From Gammaproteobacteria bacterium (GTDB lineage Bacteria > Pseudomonadota > Gammaproteobacteria > Pseudomonadales > Azotimanducaceae), in NCBI GenBank assembly GCA_018666555.1, contig JABIZD010000131.1, forward strand, positions 1 to 50,584: a DNA stretch of 50,584 bases, given 5' to 3'. The notes under the pieces are model-generated. The model worked only from the letters and a program-made list of their open reading frames with translations, was not told the origin of the DNA and did not search any database. Positions 29,469-37,470 of the stretch are shown piece after piece. The position numbers and the translations under genes were made by a program. The stretch's first letter is position 1; every line of letters begins with the position of its first letter.

Positions 29469-30393
29469 GGTGAAAAGAAAAGGCCGGCCGGTTAATGGCA
29501 TATTATTGCTGGACAAACCCCAGGGAATAACGTCAAATGGCGCCCTGCAGCAGGTCAAGCGACTCTTTGGTGCTCAAAAGGCAGGTCATACGGGTAGCCT
29601 TGACCCGATTGCTACTGGGGTTTTACCGATTTGTTTTGGAGAAGCAACCAAGTTCTCCCGATTCCTTCTTGAAGCAGATAAGCGTTACCTGGCAACGTTT
29701 AAGTTAGGTATCAGCACAGCGACAGGAGATTCAGAGGGAGAGATAATTGAGACTCGGCCCGTAGTAGGCAGAAGTCGGAAAGATCTCGAGGCTGTCCTGG
29801 CAGATTATATTGGAGAGATTGAACAGATTCCTTCGATGTTCTCGGCGATAAAGCAAAATGGCCAGCCGTTGTACAAACTGGCGCGACAAGGTATTGAAGT
29901 AGAGCGAAAAGCTCGAAAAGTCAGAATAGCTAGTATGCGGCTCGTGGAATTTTCTGAAGATGAGCTGGTTTTAAATATTGAATGTAGCAAGGGTACTTAT
30001 GTTAGATCTCTTGCTGAGGATATAGGAGAAGATTTAGGCTGTGGCGCACATGTGTCTGTGTTGCGAAGATTAAGAGCGGGCCCATTTGATATTGATGCCA
30101 GCTTCACTCTGCCTGAATTGATTGGCCGCAAGGAAAAAGCTGATGGGGAGTTGGATAAATTGCTGCTTTCCGCAAGGTCGGCTGTAAGAGACTGGCCCTG
30201 TTCTGTTCTCTCTGCACTCACTGCGTCATATTTGATGCAGGGGCAGCCAGTCCAGGTTCCTAATTCGCCTCAATCGGGATGGGTAAGCCTATTCCATGAG
30301 GTTGAAGATGATGCAAGCTTCATCGGTGTAGGAGAGATCCTTGATGATGGTAGAATTGCACCGCGAAGATTAGTCGCGATGCAAAAGGGGTAG
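29455..30393 (+). CDS. truB: tRNA pseudouridine(55) synthase TruB
   Basis: 312 residues. The catalytic Asp is D50 in GHTGSLDPIATGVLP, the invariant TruB motif. The N-terminal NGILLLDKPQGITSN and the later CSKGTYVRSLAEDIG are also typical, and the C-terminal PUA-like domain closes the protein. TruB makes the pseudouridine of the T loop. ATG 29455 overlaps rbfA; a GTG at 29470 is an alternative that would remove only the basic N-terminal five residues. Confidence 0.97.
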   Translation: MTKTRVKRKGRPVNGILLLDKPQGITSNGALQQVKRLFGAQKAGHTGSLDPIATGVLPICFGEATKFSRFLLEADKRYLATFKLGISTATGDSEGEIIETRPVVGRSRKDLEAVLADYIGEIEQIPSMFSAIKQNGQPLYKLARQGIEVERKARKVRIASMRLVEFSEDELVLNIECSKGTYVRSLAEDIGEDLGCGAHVSVLRRLRAGPFDIDASFTLPELIGRKEKADGELDKLLLSARSAVRDWPCSVLSALTASYLMQGQPVQVPNSPQSGWVSLFHEVEDDASFIGVGEILDDGRIAPRRLVAMQKG

Positions 30394-30474
30394 GGTGTCT
30401 GCAAATATGCGCGGGTATCCCTATTAACATAAACGTTGCCTGAAGAGGGCAGCAGCATATTAACGGAGGCTAGA

Positions 30475-30744
30475 ATGGCTTTATCAAATGTGGAAAAATC
30501 GGCAATCGTAAAGGAATACGGAACGTCTGAACAGGATACAGGTTCGCCGGAGGTGCAGGTAGCTTTGCTGACTGCCAATATTGAAAAGTTGCAAGGACAT
30601 TTTCAAGCACACAATCATGATCATCATTCCCGAGTAGGACTACTCAGAATGGTAAGTCAAAGAAGAAAATTGCTGAATTATTTAAAAAGTAAAAGTACAG
30701 ATAGATATTCTCAGCTTATTAAAAGATTAGGACTACGAAGATAA
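30475..30744 (+). CDS. rpsO: 30S ribosomal protein S15
   Basis: 89 residues, exact family length, from ATG 30475 with GGAG eight nt upstream; an in-frame ATG at 30436 would add 13 unrelated residues. The sequence [16 protein letters not shown], the [17 protein letters not shown] segment and the basic [12 protein letters not shown] tail match S15. It binds 16S rRNA early in central-domain assembly, and in E. coli represses its own mRNA by a pseudoknot in the leader. The 81-nt truB-rpsO spacer could hold such a structure. Confidence 0.98.
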   Translation: MALSNVEKSAIVKEYGTSEQDTGSPEVQVALLTANIEKLQGHFQAHNHDHHSRVGLLRMVSQRRKLLNYLKSKSTDRYSQLIKRLGLRR

Positions 30745-30774
30745 TCTAATCTAGTTATTTTATTGGAGAAAAAT

Positions 30775-33102
30775 GTGAATCCAGTTAGAAAGATGTTTAT
30801 GTATGGACAACACGAAGTTGTCATAGAAACAGGAAGAATAGCCCGTCAAGCGACGGCTTCAGTGTTAGTCACTATGGCGGAAACCTCAGTTTTGATCGCC
30901 GTGGTTGGGCGCAAGGAAGCGAAATCCGGTCAGGCTTTCTTTCCGTTAACGGTTAACTACGAAGAGAAAACCTATGCTGCAGGGAAGATACCAGGCGGTT
31001 TCTTTAAACGTGAAGGTCGTCCTTCAGAGAAAGAGACGCTGACCTCCAGGTTGATCGACCGCCCAATTCGACCTTTATTCCCGAAAGGGTTTCTAAATGA
31101 AGTACAGGTTACCTGCCAAGTGGTTTCTGCTCAAAAAGATGTAGATCCGGATATCCCAGCGTTGATCGGTGTATCGGCAGCACTGAGTCTGTCGGGAATG
31201 CCCTTCGCTGGCCCTATTGGAGCAGCAAGAATTGGTTTTACCGAATCTGGCTATCTTCTCAATCCAGGTTACCAAGCGCTCGATGAGTCTCACTTGGATA
31301 TGGTCGTGGCAGGTACTGAAGCCGCTGTACTCATGGTTGAATCTGAGGCTAAGGAATTAACCGAAGACCAGATGCTTGGGGCAGTACTGTTTGCTCATCA
31401 GGAGATGCAGGTGGTTATTCGCGCCATCAATGAATTGCGTGATGAAGTGGGTGTCGACGAATGGAATTGGCAGGCTCCAGCCCAGAATGAAGAGCTGGCA
31501 TCGGCCTTGTCCGAACAGTATGCAGGGCAGATTGCCGATGCCTATAAAATGACTGAAAAAATGACTCGCCAGGATCGTCTCGATGTTTTACGGGAAGAAG
31601 CCGTGGCAGGATTTGTTGCTGAAGAAGGTCCTGGAAGGGATGAAGTCAGTTCGATTTTTGCCAGTATTGAAAAGAAAACAGTCCGACAGGCGGTGATAGC
31701 CGGTGAACCGCGTATTGATGGACGCGACACAACGACGGTTCGTGGAATTCAGGTGGAAGTCGGTTTACTTGACGGTGCTCATGGCTCTGCACTGTTTACC
31801 CGCGGAGAAACCCAGGCCCTGGTCAGCACTACCTTAGGATCCATGCGTGATGCAGCTATTATCGATGCCCTGCAGGGATCGTACCGAGATAGTTTTATGC
31901 TCCATTATAATTTCCCTCATTATAGTGTGGGTGAAACCGGGTTTTCAGGTGGACCAAAACGTCGTGAAATCGGTCACGGTCGCTTAGCTCGTAGAGGGAT
32001 CGCTGCACTATTACCTAGCTCAGAAGAATGGCCTTATACGACCCGTGTCGTATCAGAGATTACCGAGTCAAATGGGTCGTCATCAATGGCTTCCGTCTGT
32101 GGTGCCAGTCTGGCATTGATGGATGCTGGGGTGCCGATTAAGGCTCCGGTTGCTGGTGTTGCCATGGGACTGGTAAAGGAAGATGAGGGTTTTGCTGTAC
32201 TGACCGATATTCTTGGTGATGAAGATCATCTCGGAGATATGGATTTTAAGGTCGCTGGCACGGAAACCGGTGTAACTGCTTTGCAGATGGATATCAAAAT
32301 CCAGGGTATTACTGAGCAGATTATGGAGACGGCCCTTGAACAGGCCAGGACAGCCAGGCTGCACATCCTTGGAGAAATGAATAAAGTCATTGGTCGGTCC
32401 AGAGAGACTGTGTCTGATAACGCGCCGGCTATGATTACCATGAAAGTGGACTCTGACAAAATCAGAGATGTTATTGGCAAGGGCGGTGCTACGATTCGAA
32501 GTATAACTGAGGAGTCCGGTGCATCCATTGATATAGATGATGACGGTACCATTACTATTTTTGGAGAAGGTGTTGAATCCAGAGATGCAGCAGTAAGCGC
32601 TATTGAAGCGATTGTTGCGGATGCGGAAGTGGGTAAGATCTACGTAGGTAAAGTGGTTAAAATCGCTGACTTTGGTGCCTTCGTTAACATTCTTCCGGGA
32701 AAAGATGGACTCGTACATATCTCTCAGATTGCTAACAAGCGAGTTGAGAAGGTGACAGATTACCTCTCTGAAGGACAGGAGGTGAAAGTTATCGTGCTGG
32801 ATACAGAACGTGGCCGTATTAAACTTTCCATGAAAGAAGTACCTGCTGATGCAGCAGAGAGTGAATCAAGTGATGTGGCCGAAAGTGAATCTGCAGAAGA
32901 CAATTCCAACGCGCCAGCTGTAGCCGAAACTGCCAGCGATTCTGCGCCTTTGGTCGCAGACGAAAGCGTAGCAGAAGCTGAGCCAGAAGCAGAAGCAGAA
33001 GCAGAAGCAGAAGCAGAAGCAGAAGCTGAGCCAGTAGCGGAAGCTGAGCCAGAAGCGGAAGCTGAGCCAAAAGCAGAGGCTGAAACAAAACCTGCTGACT
33101 AA
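30775..33102 (+). CDS. pnp: polyribonucleotide nucleotidyltransferase (PNPase)
   Basis: 775 residues from GTG 30775. This start is preferred over TTG 30763 because TTGGAG (30763-30768) is the Shine-Dalgarno and the protein then starts [13 protein letters not shown], colinear with the family. Two RNase PH domains are followed by KH ([17 protein letters not shown]) and S1 ([16 protein letters not shown]). PNPase degrades RNA 3' to 5' with phosphate, and in E. coli binds RNase E. Residues about 689-775 form an acidic Ala/Glu/Ser tail with Glu-Ala repeats, longer and more repetitive than usual. Only 30 nt separate it from rpsO. Confidence 0.98.
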   Translation: MNPVRKMFMYGQHEVVIETGRIARQATASVLVTMAETSVLIAVVGRKEAKSGQAFFPLTVNYEEKTYAAGKIPGGFFKREGRPSEKETLTSRLIDRPIRPLFPKGFLNEVQVTCQVVSAQKDVDPDIPALIGVSAALSLSGMPFAGPIGAARIGFTESGYLLNPGYQALDESHLDMVVAGTEAAVLMVESEAKELTEDQMLGAVLFAHQEMQVVIRAINELRDEVGVDEWNWQAPAQNEELASALSEQYAGQIADAYKMTEKMTRQDRLDVLREEAVAGFVAEEGPGRDEVSSIFASIEKKTVRQAVIAGEPRIDGRDTTTVRGIQVEVGLLDGAHGSALFTRGETQALVSTTLGSMRDAAIIDALQGSYRDSFMLHYNFPHYSVGETGFSGGPKRREIGHGRLARRGIAALLPSSEEWPYTTRVVSEITESNGSSSMASVCGASLALMDAGVPIKAPVAGVAMGLVKEDEGFAVLTDILGDEDHLGDMDFKVAGTETGVTALQMDIKIQGITEQIMETALEQARTARLHILGEMNKVIGRSRETVSDNAPAMITMKVDSDKIRDVIGKGGATIRSITEESGASIDIDDDGTITIFGEGVESRDAAVSAIEAIVADAEVGKIYVGKVVKIADFGAFVNILPGKDGLVHISQIANKRVEKVTDYLSEGQEVKVIVLDTERGRIKLSMKEVPADAAESESSDVAESESAEDNSNAPAVAETASDSAPLVADESVAEAEPEAEAEAEAEAEAEAEPVAEAEPEAEAEPKAEAETKPAD
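32984..33025 (+). repeat. hexanucleotide repeat (CAGAAG x7) in the pnp tail
   Basis: Seven perfect CAGAAG units start at 32984, read in frame as alternating Glu (GAA) and Ala (GCA). Degenerate GAAGC(T/G)GAGCCA units flank it up to about 33090. Gain or loss of a unit would keep the frame. Confidence 0.95.
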
Positions 33103-33120
33103 CCTAATGTCTGTAGGAAG

Positions 33121-33152
33121 GTATCGAAGGCGGCTTCGCCTTCGATACTATT
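33121..33152. terminator. strong hairpin between convergent pnp and acs
   Basis: GTATCGAAGGCG (33121-33132) pairs perfectly with CGCCTTCGATAC (33137-33148) over a GCTT loop. It lies 18 nt after the pnp stop and is followed by TATTT. The long stem and central position suggest a bidirectional terminator, or a 3'-stabilising hairpin, since the U-tract is poor. Confidence 0.8.
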
Positions 33153-33183
33153 TGCCCAGGTTTAATTACTATTTTACCGAGTA

Positions 33184-35127
33184 TTAACTACCGGCTACGG
33201 GACTATTCCTGATCAGGTCATCAACAACCCCAGGATCGGCCAGTGTGCTCGTGTCGCCAAGGTTATCCAATTCATTTTCAGCTATCTTCCTCAATATGCG
33301 GCGCATGATTTTACCTGATCGAGTTTTGGGTAGACCTGGAGCCCATTGCAGTATGTCGGGTCTTGCAATAGCGCCAATTTCCTTACGAACGAGGTCGTTG
33401 AGTTCCAGCATCAAACCATCGTTGCCTTCAATCCCCTGCATTAAGGTGACATAAGCGTAGATTCCCTGGCCCTTTACTTCGTGGGGATATCCAACCACCG
33501 CTGCTTCAGCTACCATCTCGTGCAAGACTAGGGCACTTTCTACCTCAGCAGTACCCATTCGATGTCCGGAAACGTTAAGGACATCATCAACTCTCCCGGT
33601 AATCCAGTAATAGCCATCTTCGTCTCGCCTGGCCCCATCTCCAGTGAAGTAGTAGCCTGGATAAGTAGAATAGTAAGTTTCTATACACCGCTGGTGATCA
33701 CCATAAACTGTTCTTATCTGACCCGGCCAGGAGGTTGCTATTGCCAGGTTGCCAGAGCCAGGACCGTTGATAATATTACCTTCTGGATCAAGAAGAACGG
33801 GTTGAACGCCAAAAAACGGTCTAGTAGCAGACCCGGGTTTGAGGTCTGTTGCACCTGGTAAAGGGGTGATCATGATGCCGCCAGTCTCGGTTTGCCACCA
33901 GGTGTCTACGATCGGACAACGACTATCTCCAACCACATGATAGTACCATTCCCAGGCTTCTGGATTAATGGGTTCGCCCACGGAGCCAAGTATTCTCAGG
34001 CTTTGTCTTGAACACGACTGCACGAATTCGTCTCCCTGACCCATCAGAGAGCGTAATGCTGTTGGCGCAGTATAAAAAATATTGACCTTGTGCTTGTCGA
34101 CAATTTGCCAGCACCGAGATGCATCTGGATAGGTGGGCAGGCCCTCGAACATGAGCGTAATCGCTGCATTGGCAAGAGGCCCATAGACGATATAGGAATG
34201 CCCGGTTACCCATCCGACATCGGCTGTACACCAGTAAACGTCGCCTTCCTGGTAGTCAAACACGTACTTGTGGGTCATAGCAGCCTGCAGTAAATAACCC
34301 CCGGTAGTGTGGAGAACGCCTTTGGGCTTGCCCGTCGAGCCCGAGGTGTACAGGATAAACAATGGATCTTCACTGGCCATCGGTTCAGGTTCGCACTGAG
34401 CTTCTACGGCCTGGGTTTCATGGTGATACCAGATGTCTCTGTTGGTTACCATGTTGATCACTCCCCCAGTGCGTTTTACCACCAGGACGCTATGGACATT
34501 AGGGCAGCCATCCAGGGCCAGGTCTACGTTGGCTTTAAGTGGAATAGTTTTCGCTCCTCTAAGGCCTTCATCTGCTGTTATAACGGCCTGGCAGTCCGAA
34601 TCAAGGATTCGATCCTGCAGAGCTTGGGGCGAAAAACCGCCAAATACGACGCTGTGAATCGCTCCGATTCTTGCACAAGCCAGCATAGCGAAGGCGGCTT
34701 CTGGAATCATAGGCATATAAATGCAGACGCGGTCTCCTTTGACCACGCCACGGTTTTTGAGGACATTAGCAAGACGACAGACACTGTCGTGGAGTTCTGC
34801 ATAGGTAATGATAGAGGATTCTTCTGGATCGTCTCCCTCCCAGATAATAGCTGTTTGCTCGGCTTTTGCAGGTAGATGGCGGTCAATACAGTTATAAGAA
34901 GCATTAAGTAGCCCGCCAGAGAACCAGCTAGCCTTGCCTTGATGAAAGTCGCCCGAACCAACGTCAGTAAAAGGCTTGTACCAATCGAGCGTCTGGAGAG
35001 CCTGTTCACCCCAGAATTTGTCTGGTTCATCAATGGATTGACGATACTGCTCAAGGTACTGGTCATTGGAAAGATGGGTCCGGTGATTAGGATCTGGCTT
35101 GACCTTATAGGTTTTAGCGTCGGACAT
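33184..35127 (-). CDS. acs: acetyl-CoA synthetase (AMP-forming)
   Basis: 647 residues, standard length. The AMP-binding P-loop [11 protein letters not shown] lies near residue 265, the WWQTETGG motif near 415, and the acetylatable Lys in [11 protein letters not shown] near 610. It activates acetate to acetyl-CoA through acetyl-AMP. Acetate use is a typical target of CbrAB/Crc carbon control in Pseudomonas, and acs keeps its place in the pcnB-acs neighbourhood. It lies 39 nt downstream of the dNK gene on the same strand, so it may share its transcript. Confidence 0.97.
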   Translation of the reverse strand: MSDAKTYKVKPDPNHRTHLSNDQYLEQYRQSIDEPDKFWGEQALQTLDWYKPFTDVGSGDFHQGKASWFSGGLLNASYNCIDRHLPAKAEQTAIIWEGDDPEESSIITYAELHDSVCRLANVLKNRGVVKGDRVCIYMPMIPEAAFAMLACARIGAIHSVVFGGFSPQALQDRILDSDCQAVITADEGLRGAKTIPLKANVDLALDGCPNVHSVLVVKRTGGVINMVTNRDIWYHHETQAVEAQCEPEPMASEDPLFILYTSGSTGKPKGVLHTTGGYLLQAAMTHKYVFDYQEGDVYWCTADVGWVTGHSYIVYGPLANAAITLMFEGLPTYPDASRCWQIVDKHKVNIFYTAPTALRSLMGQGDEFVQSCSRQSLRILGSVGEPINPEAWEWYYHVVGDSRCPIVDTWWQTETGGIMITPLPGATDLKPGSATRPFFGVQPVLLDPEGNIINGPGSGNLAIATSWPGQIRTVYGDHQRCIETYYSTYPGYYFTGDGARRDEDGYYWITGRVDDVLNVSGHRMGTAEVESALVLHEMVAEAAVVGYPHEVKGQGIYAYVTLMQGIEGNDGLMLELNDLVRKEIGAIARPDILQWAPGLPKTRSGKIMRRILRKIAENELDNLGDTSTLADPGVVDDLIRNSPVAGS

Positions 35128-35166
35128 GAGTTGGCTCCTTAATTACTTTTGTACATTTTCTCTGGA

Positions 35167-35832
35167 TTAAAGAATGGATTGCTTGGGGTTATAGTAATGC
35201 CTACCTGTCTTGATAGTCAGCATATAGTCTAATAAAAACTGGTAGTCCTCTTGATTATTAACCAGATCTAATTCAGATGAATTGACAATTAATAAAGGAG
35301 CCTCATCGTAGTAGTGAAAAAAGCGAGTATAGGCCTCAATTAATTCATCCAGATAGCCACGATCCATATTTGCTTCTCTGGGGATTCCTCGGTGTTGAAT
35401 ACGATCCATCAGTACTTCTGCTGGCGCTTGCAGGTAGACGACTAGGTCGGGCGCAGGTGCTGATACAGATAAATGCTCGGTCACTTTATCGTATAAAGTT
35501 AATTCGTCGGCGGTAAGGTTTAGTTCCGCGAATAATCTATCCTTGTCTATAAGGAAGTCAGCGACCCGTACGGGCTTGAATATATCTCCCTGGCGCATAT
35601 TTTCGACTTGCCTGGCTCGATCAAAGAGAAAGAATAGTTGCGTTGGTAGTGCTGAATTTCGCCTGTTTTCATAAAATTGATCGAGGAAAGGATTGGTTTC
35701 GGAGGTTTCCAATATCGTCTCGTAATTGAAGGACTCAGCTAGCCGTTTTGTCAGCGAAGTCTTGCCGACCCCAGTTGGGCCTTCTACAGCGATATAGGAT
35801 GGCAGCGTACTTGATGAAAAATCAGCTGGCAT
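35167..35832 (-). CDS. deoxynucleoside kinase family protein
   Basis: 221 residues. The P-loop EGPTGVGKTS lies at residues 17-26, followed by the dNK-type nucleoside-site segments LFFLFDRARQVENM near 67-80 and the arginine-rich lid region RIQHRGIPREANMD near 144-157. Such kinases phosphorylate deoxynucleosides for salvage; the preferred base cannot be read. It lies 13 nt after pcnB in the slot that holds folK-panBCD-pgi in Pseudomonas. FolK itself is not in this window. Confidence 0.87.
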   Translation of the reverse strand: MPADFSSSTLPSYIAVEGPTGVGKTSLTKRLAESFNYETILETSETNPFLDQFYENRRNSALPTQLFFLFDRARQVENMRQGDIFKPVRVADFLIDKDRLFAELNLTADELTLYDKVTEHLSVSAPAPDLVVYLQAPAEVLMDRIQHRGIPREANMDRGYLDELIEAYTRFFHYYDEAPLLIVNSSELDLVNNQEDYQFLLDYMLTIKTGRHYYNPKQSIL

Positions 35833-35845
35833 TGTCCGTTCCTGC

Positions 35846-37090
35846 TTAATTATTAGTTGGTTTCACGCGGCGCTTTTTAGTGATTCTTTTACCGCCGATT
35901 GTCGAACGCAGGACTTCTCGTTGCTGTTCGTCAGCATCCTGGTATTGGGTCCACCATTGTCCTAAATTATCTAGCTTTTCGCCGGATTCTTCTCTCAAGA
36001 TAAGGAAGTCGTAGGCAGCTCTGAATCGTCTATGTGCAAGTATCTTTTCTGCTTTCTTTCCTCGACGCACGGTTAGACGAAATTGCAGTGACCAGATCTC
36101 TCTCATAGGAATAGAGAATCGTTTCGGAATAGACGTACTAAATTGCTGCTCTGTTACCGTATTCATGCCAGCCTGAGCAATGGCGTCAGCACTGGCCATA
36201 CCATTGGATTGGAGCTGGTTTTTTTTGTTTAGGAACTCACCCCAGAGAAAAGCGGCCAGGACAAATGCAATCGTGACAGGTAGCTCAGCCTTGATACGTC
36301 TGTCAGTACTCTGCAAGGCTAATTCGATCAAGTGCTGGTTTGAGGCATAATTTGGAAAATGTGTTTCAACCCTGGGGAATAGGCGCTGGAATAAGCCGTG
36401 TTGCAAAAGTGCCTGAAAACTTTTTGCTGCATGCCCAGACATAAAAAGTTTCAGTGTTTCTTCAAAAAGCCTCGCGGCTGGAATCTGTTCCAGCAGTTGT
36501 CCGGAGCGATGGATTTCGCTGGAAATATTTTCATCCAGGTTAAAGTCTAGTTTTGCCTTGAAGCGAATAGCGCGAAGCATGCGGACCGGGTCTTCTCGAA
36601 AACGTTTGAGTGGATCGCCAATAATTCGGATAGCATTGTTTTCGAGGTCCGACATTCCATCGACGAGGTCAATAATCTCATCATTGATGAGGTCGTAGTA
36701 AAGAGCATTGATGGTAAAGTCACGGCGCATGACGTCTTCTTCAAAGCTACCATAGGCGTTGTCATCCATTACCGGCCCGCTGGTTTTGGTAGCGGAGTCA
36801 CTGGGTTGCTTTCTGAAGGTAGAGACTTCTATGATCTCTCTACCAAATCGTATGTGGACAATGCGAAAGCGCCGGCCAACCTCTCGAGAGTTGCGGAATA
36901 GGTTTTTGATTTGCTCAGGGTGAGCATCAGTTGCGACATCAAAATCTTTCGGATCCCGATCCAGCAGAATATCCCTGACACCGCCACCGACCAGGTAGGC
37001 GCGATGCCCCCCCGCTGAGAGTCTGTGAATCACCTTTGAGACGCTCACACTGATTTTGTCGTTAGGAAGGGTGTGGCTGGTCTTTTTCAT
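35846..37090 (-). CDS. pcnB: poly(A) polymerase I
   Basis: 414 residues. The nucleotidyltransferase head contains YLVGGGVRDILLDRDPKDFDVATDA with the catalytic acidic pair D49/D51, then the second-domain motif EDVMRRDFTINALYYD near residue 118. The basic C-terminus (GGKRITKKRRVKPTN) suits RNA binding. The family also includes CCA-adding enzymes; length and the cbrB-pcnB context favour PcnB. It adds poly(A) tails that speed RNA decay. Upstream lies the sRNA locus with a terminator facing this gene, so pcnB probably has its own promoter in 37091-37212. Confidence 0.95.
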   Translation of the reverse strand: MKKTSHTLPNDKISVSVSKVIHRLSAGGHRAYLVGGGVRDILLDRDPKDFDVATDAHPEQIKNLFRNSREVGRRFRIVHIRFGREIIEVSTFRKQPSDSATKTSGPVMDDNAYGSFEEDVMRRDFTINALYYDLINDEIIDLVDGMSDLENNAIRIIGDPLKRFREDPVRMLRAIRFKAKLDFNLDENISSEIHRSGQLLEQIPAARLFEETLKLFMSGHAAKSFQALLQHGLFQRLFPRVETHFPNYASNQHLIELALQSTDRRIKAELPVTIAFVLAAFLWGEFLNKKNQLQSNGMASADAIAQAGMNTVTEQQFSTSIPKRFSIPMREIWSLQFRLTVRRGKKAEKILAHRRFRAAYDFLILREESGEKLDNLGQWWTQYQDADEQQREVLRSTIGGKRITKKRRVKPTNN

Positions 37091-37212
37091 TCAGGTTTTG
37101 CTATGCGGGCAATATTTTCGAATTAGGGATGAGATCAGATAGATACAGTTTAGCAGACAGCGTTGAATGAAACAGAGAAATATCAGTTCTATTGTGAAGA
37201 TCAACAGGGCTC

Positions 37213-37240
37213 AAAAAAAAGGGAAAAGCGAACTTTTCCC
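37213..37240 (-). terminator. intrinsic terminator of the predicted small RNA
   Basis: On the minus strand GGGAAAAG (37240-37233) pairs with CTTTTCCC (37228-37221) over a TTCG tetraloop, followed by eight T (37220-37213). It would end transcripts from the regulator gene or the sRNA promoter before pcnB. Confidence 0.92.
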
Positions 37241-37305
37241 ATTAAACAGGTAAAACAAATTTTTATTTTTGGGCAGGTAATTTATTATTATTGTTATCAC
37301 CTGCA
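37213..37305 (-). ncRNA. predicted CrcZ-like, sigma-54-driven small RNA (~90 nt)
   Basis: Bounded by a sigma-54 promoter (37317-37331) and a terminator (37213-37240), both on this strand. The predicted RNA opens with stem GCAGGT/ACCTGC (37299-37304 with 37273-37278) whose 20-nt loop contains AACAATAATAATAAA (37295 down to 37281). That is five AAN triplets, the pattern bound by the distal face of Hfq and the CA motif of Crc-regulated RNAs. A second A-rich stretch, AAAAATAAAAAT, lies at about 37270-37259. In Pseudomonas the Hfq/Crc-sequestering RNA crcZ occupies exactly this position between cbrB and pcnB, but is about four times longer. No ORF of note lies in it. No family match could be tested. 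Confidence 0.72.
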
Positions 37306-37316
37306 ATCTTTAATTC

Positions 37317-37331
37317 GCATGTTTCGTGCCA
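37317..37331 (-). promoter_or_regulatory. sigma-54 (RpoN) promoter
   Basis: Minus strand TGGCACGAAACATGC: GG and GC are separated by exactly 10 bp, and the sequence matches TGGCACG-N4-TTGC at all but one position. Transcription would start near 37305, at the foot of the first hairpin of the predicted RNA. Confidence 0.87.
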
Positions 37332-37348
37332 TGTTTAATCTGTATACA

Positions 37349-37361
37349 AATCAATCAGTTA
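37349..37361. promoter_or_regulatory. IHF binding site
   Basis: AATCAATCAGTTA matches WATCAANNNNTTR at every defined position. It lies between the sigma-54 promoter and the GTTAC repeats, about 50 bp upstream of the predicted start, where IHF bends DNA for sigma-54 activators. Orientation is given by the plus-strand reading. Confidence 0.68.
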
Positions 37362-37390
37362 AAATTCAGATCAGGGGCTGCGATAATAAC

Positions 37391-37429
37391 TGTTACGATC
37401 CGTTACCTTTGTTGGGGTATTTGGTAACG
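37391..37429. promoter_or_regulatory. putative activator (CbrB-like) upstream sites
   Basis: TGTTAC (37391-37396) and CGTTACC (37401-37407) are in the same orientation 10 bp apart; CGTTACC forms a perfect inverted repeat with GGTAACG (37423-37429) across 15 bp. As I recall, CbrB sites in Pseudomonas are TGTTAC/GTAACA inverted repeats. They lie about 85-125 bp upstream of the predicted start, normal for a sigma-54 enhancer. Confidence 0.68.
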
Positions 37430-37470
37430 TTTGGGAAGAAGCGCTAAAGCGGCGTGCTTAAGACGGAGGA

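Noticed and set aside
30763-30774. TTG start for pnp
   Set aside because: TTGGAG here is the ribosome-binding site for GTG 30775, which gives the family N-terminus.
34309-34875. 188-codon plus-strand frame opposite acs
   Set aside because: It is a shadow of the acetyl-CoA synthetase gene with no domain and no ribosome-binding site.
37163-37447. 94-codon plus-strand frame in the pcnB-regulator gap
   Set aside because: No ribosome-binding site, no recognisable domain, A/T-rich composition, and it lies opposite the sigma-54 promoter, the predicted small RNA and its terminator, which explain the sequence better.
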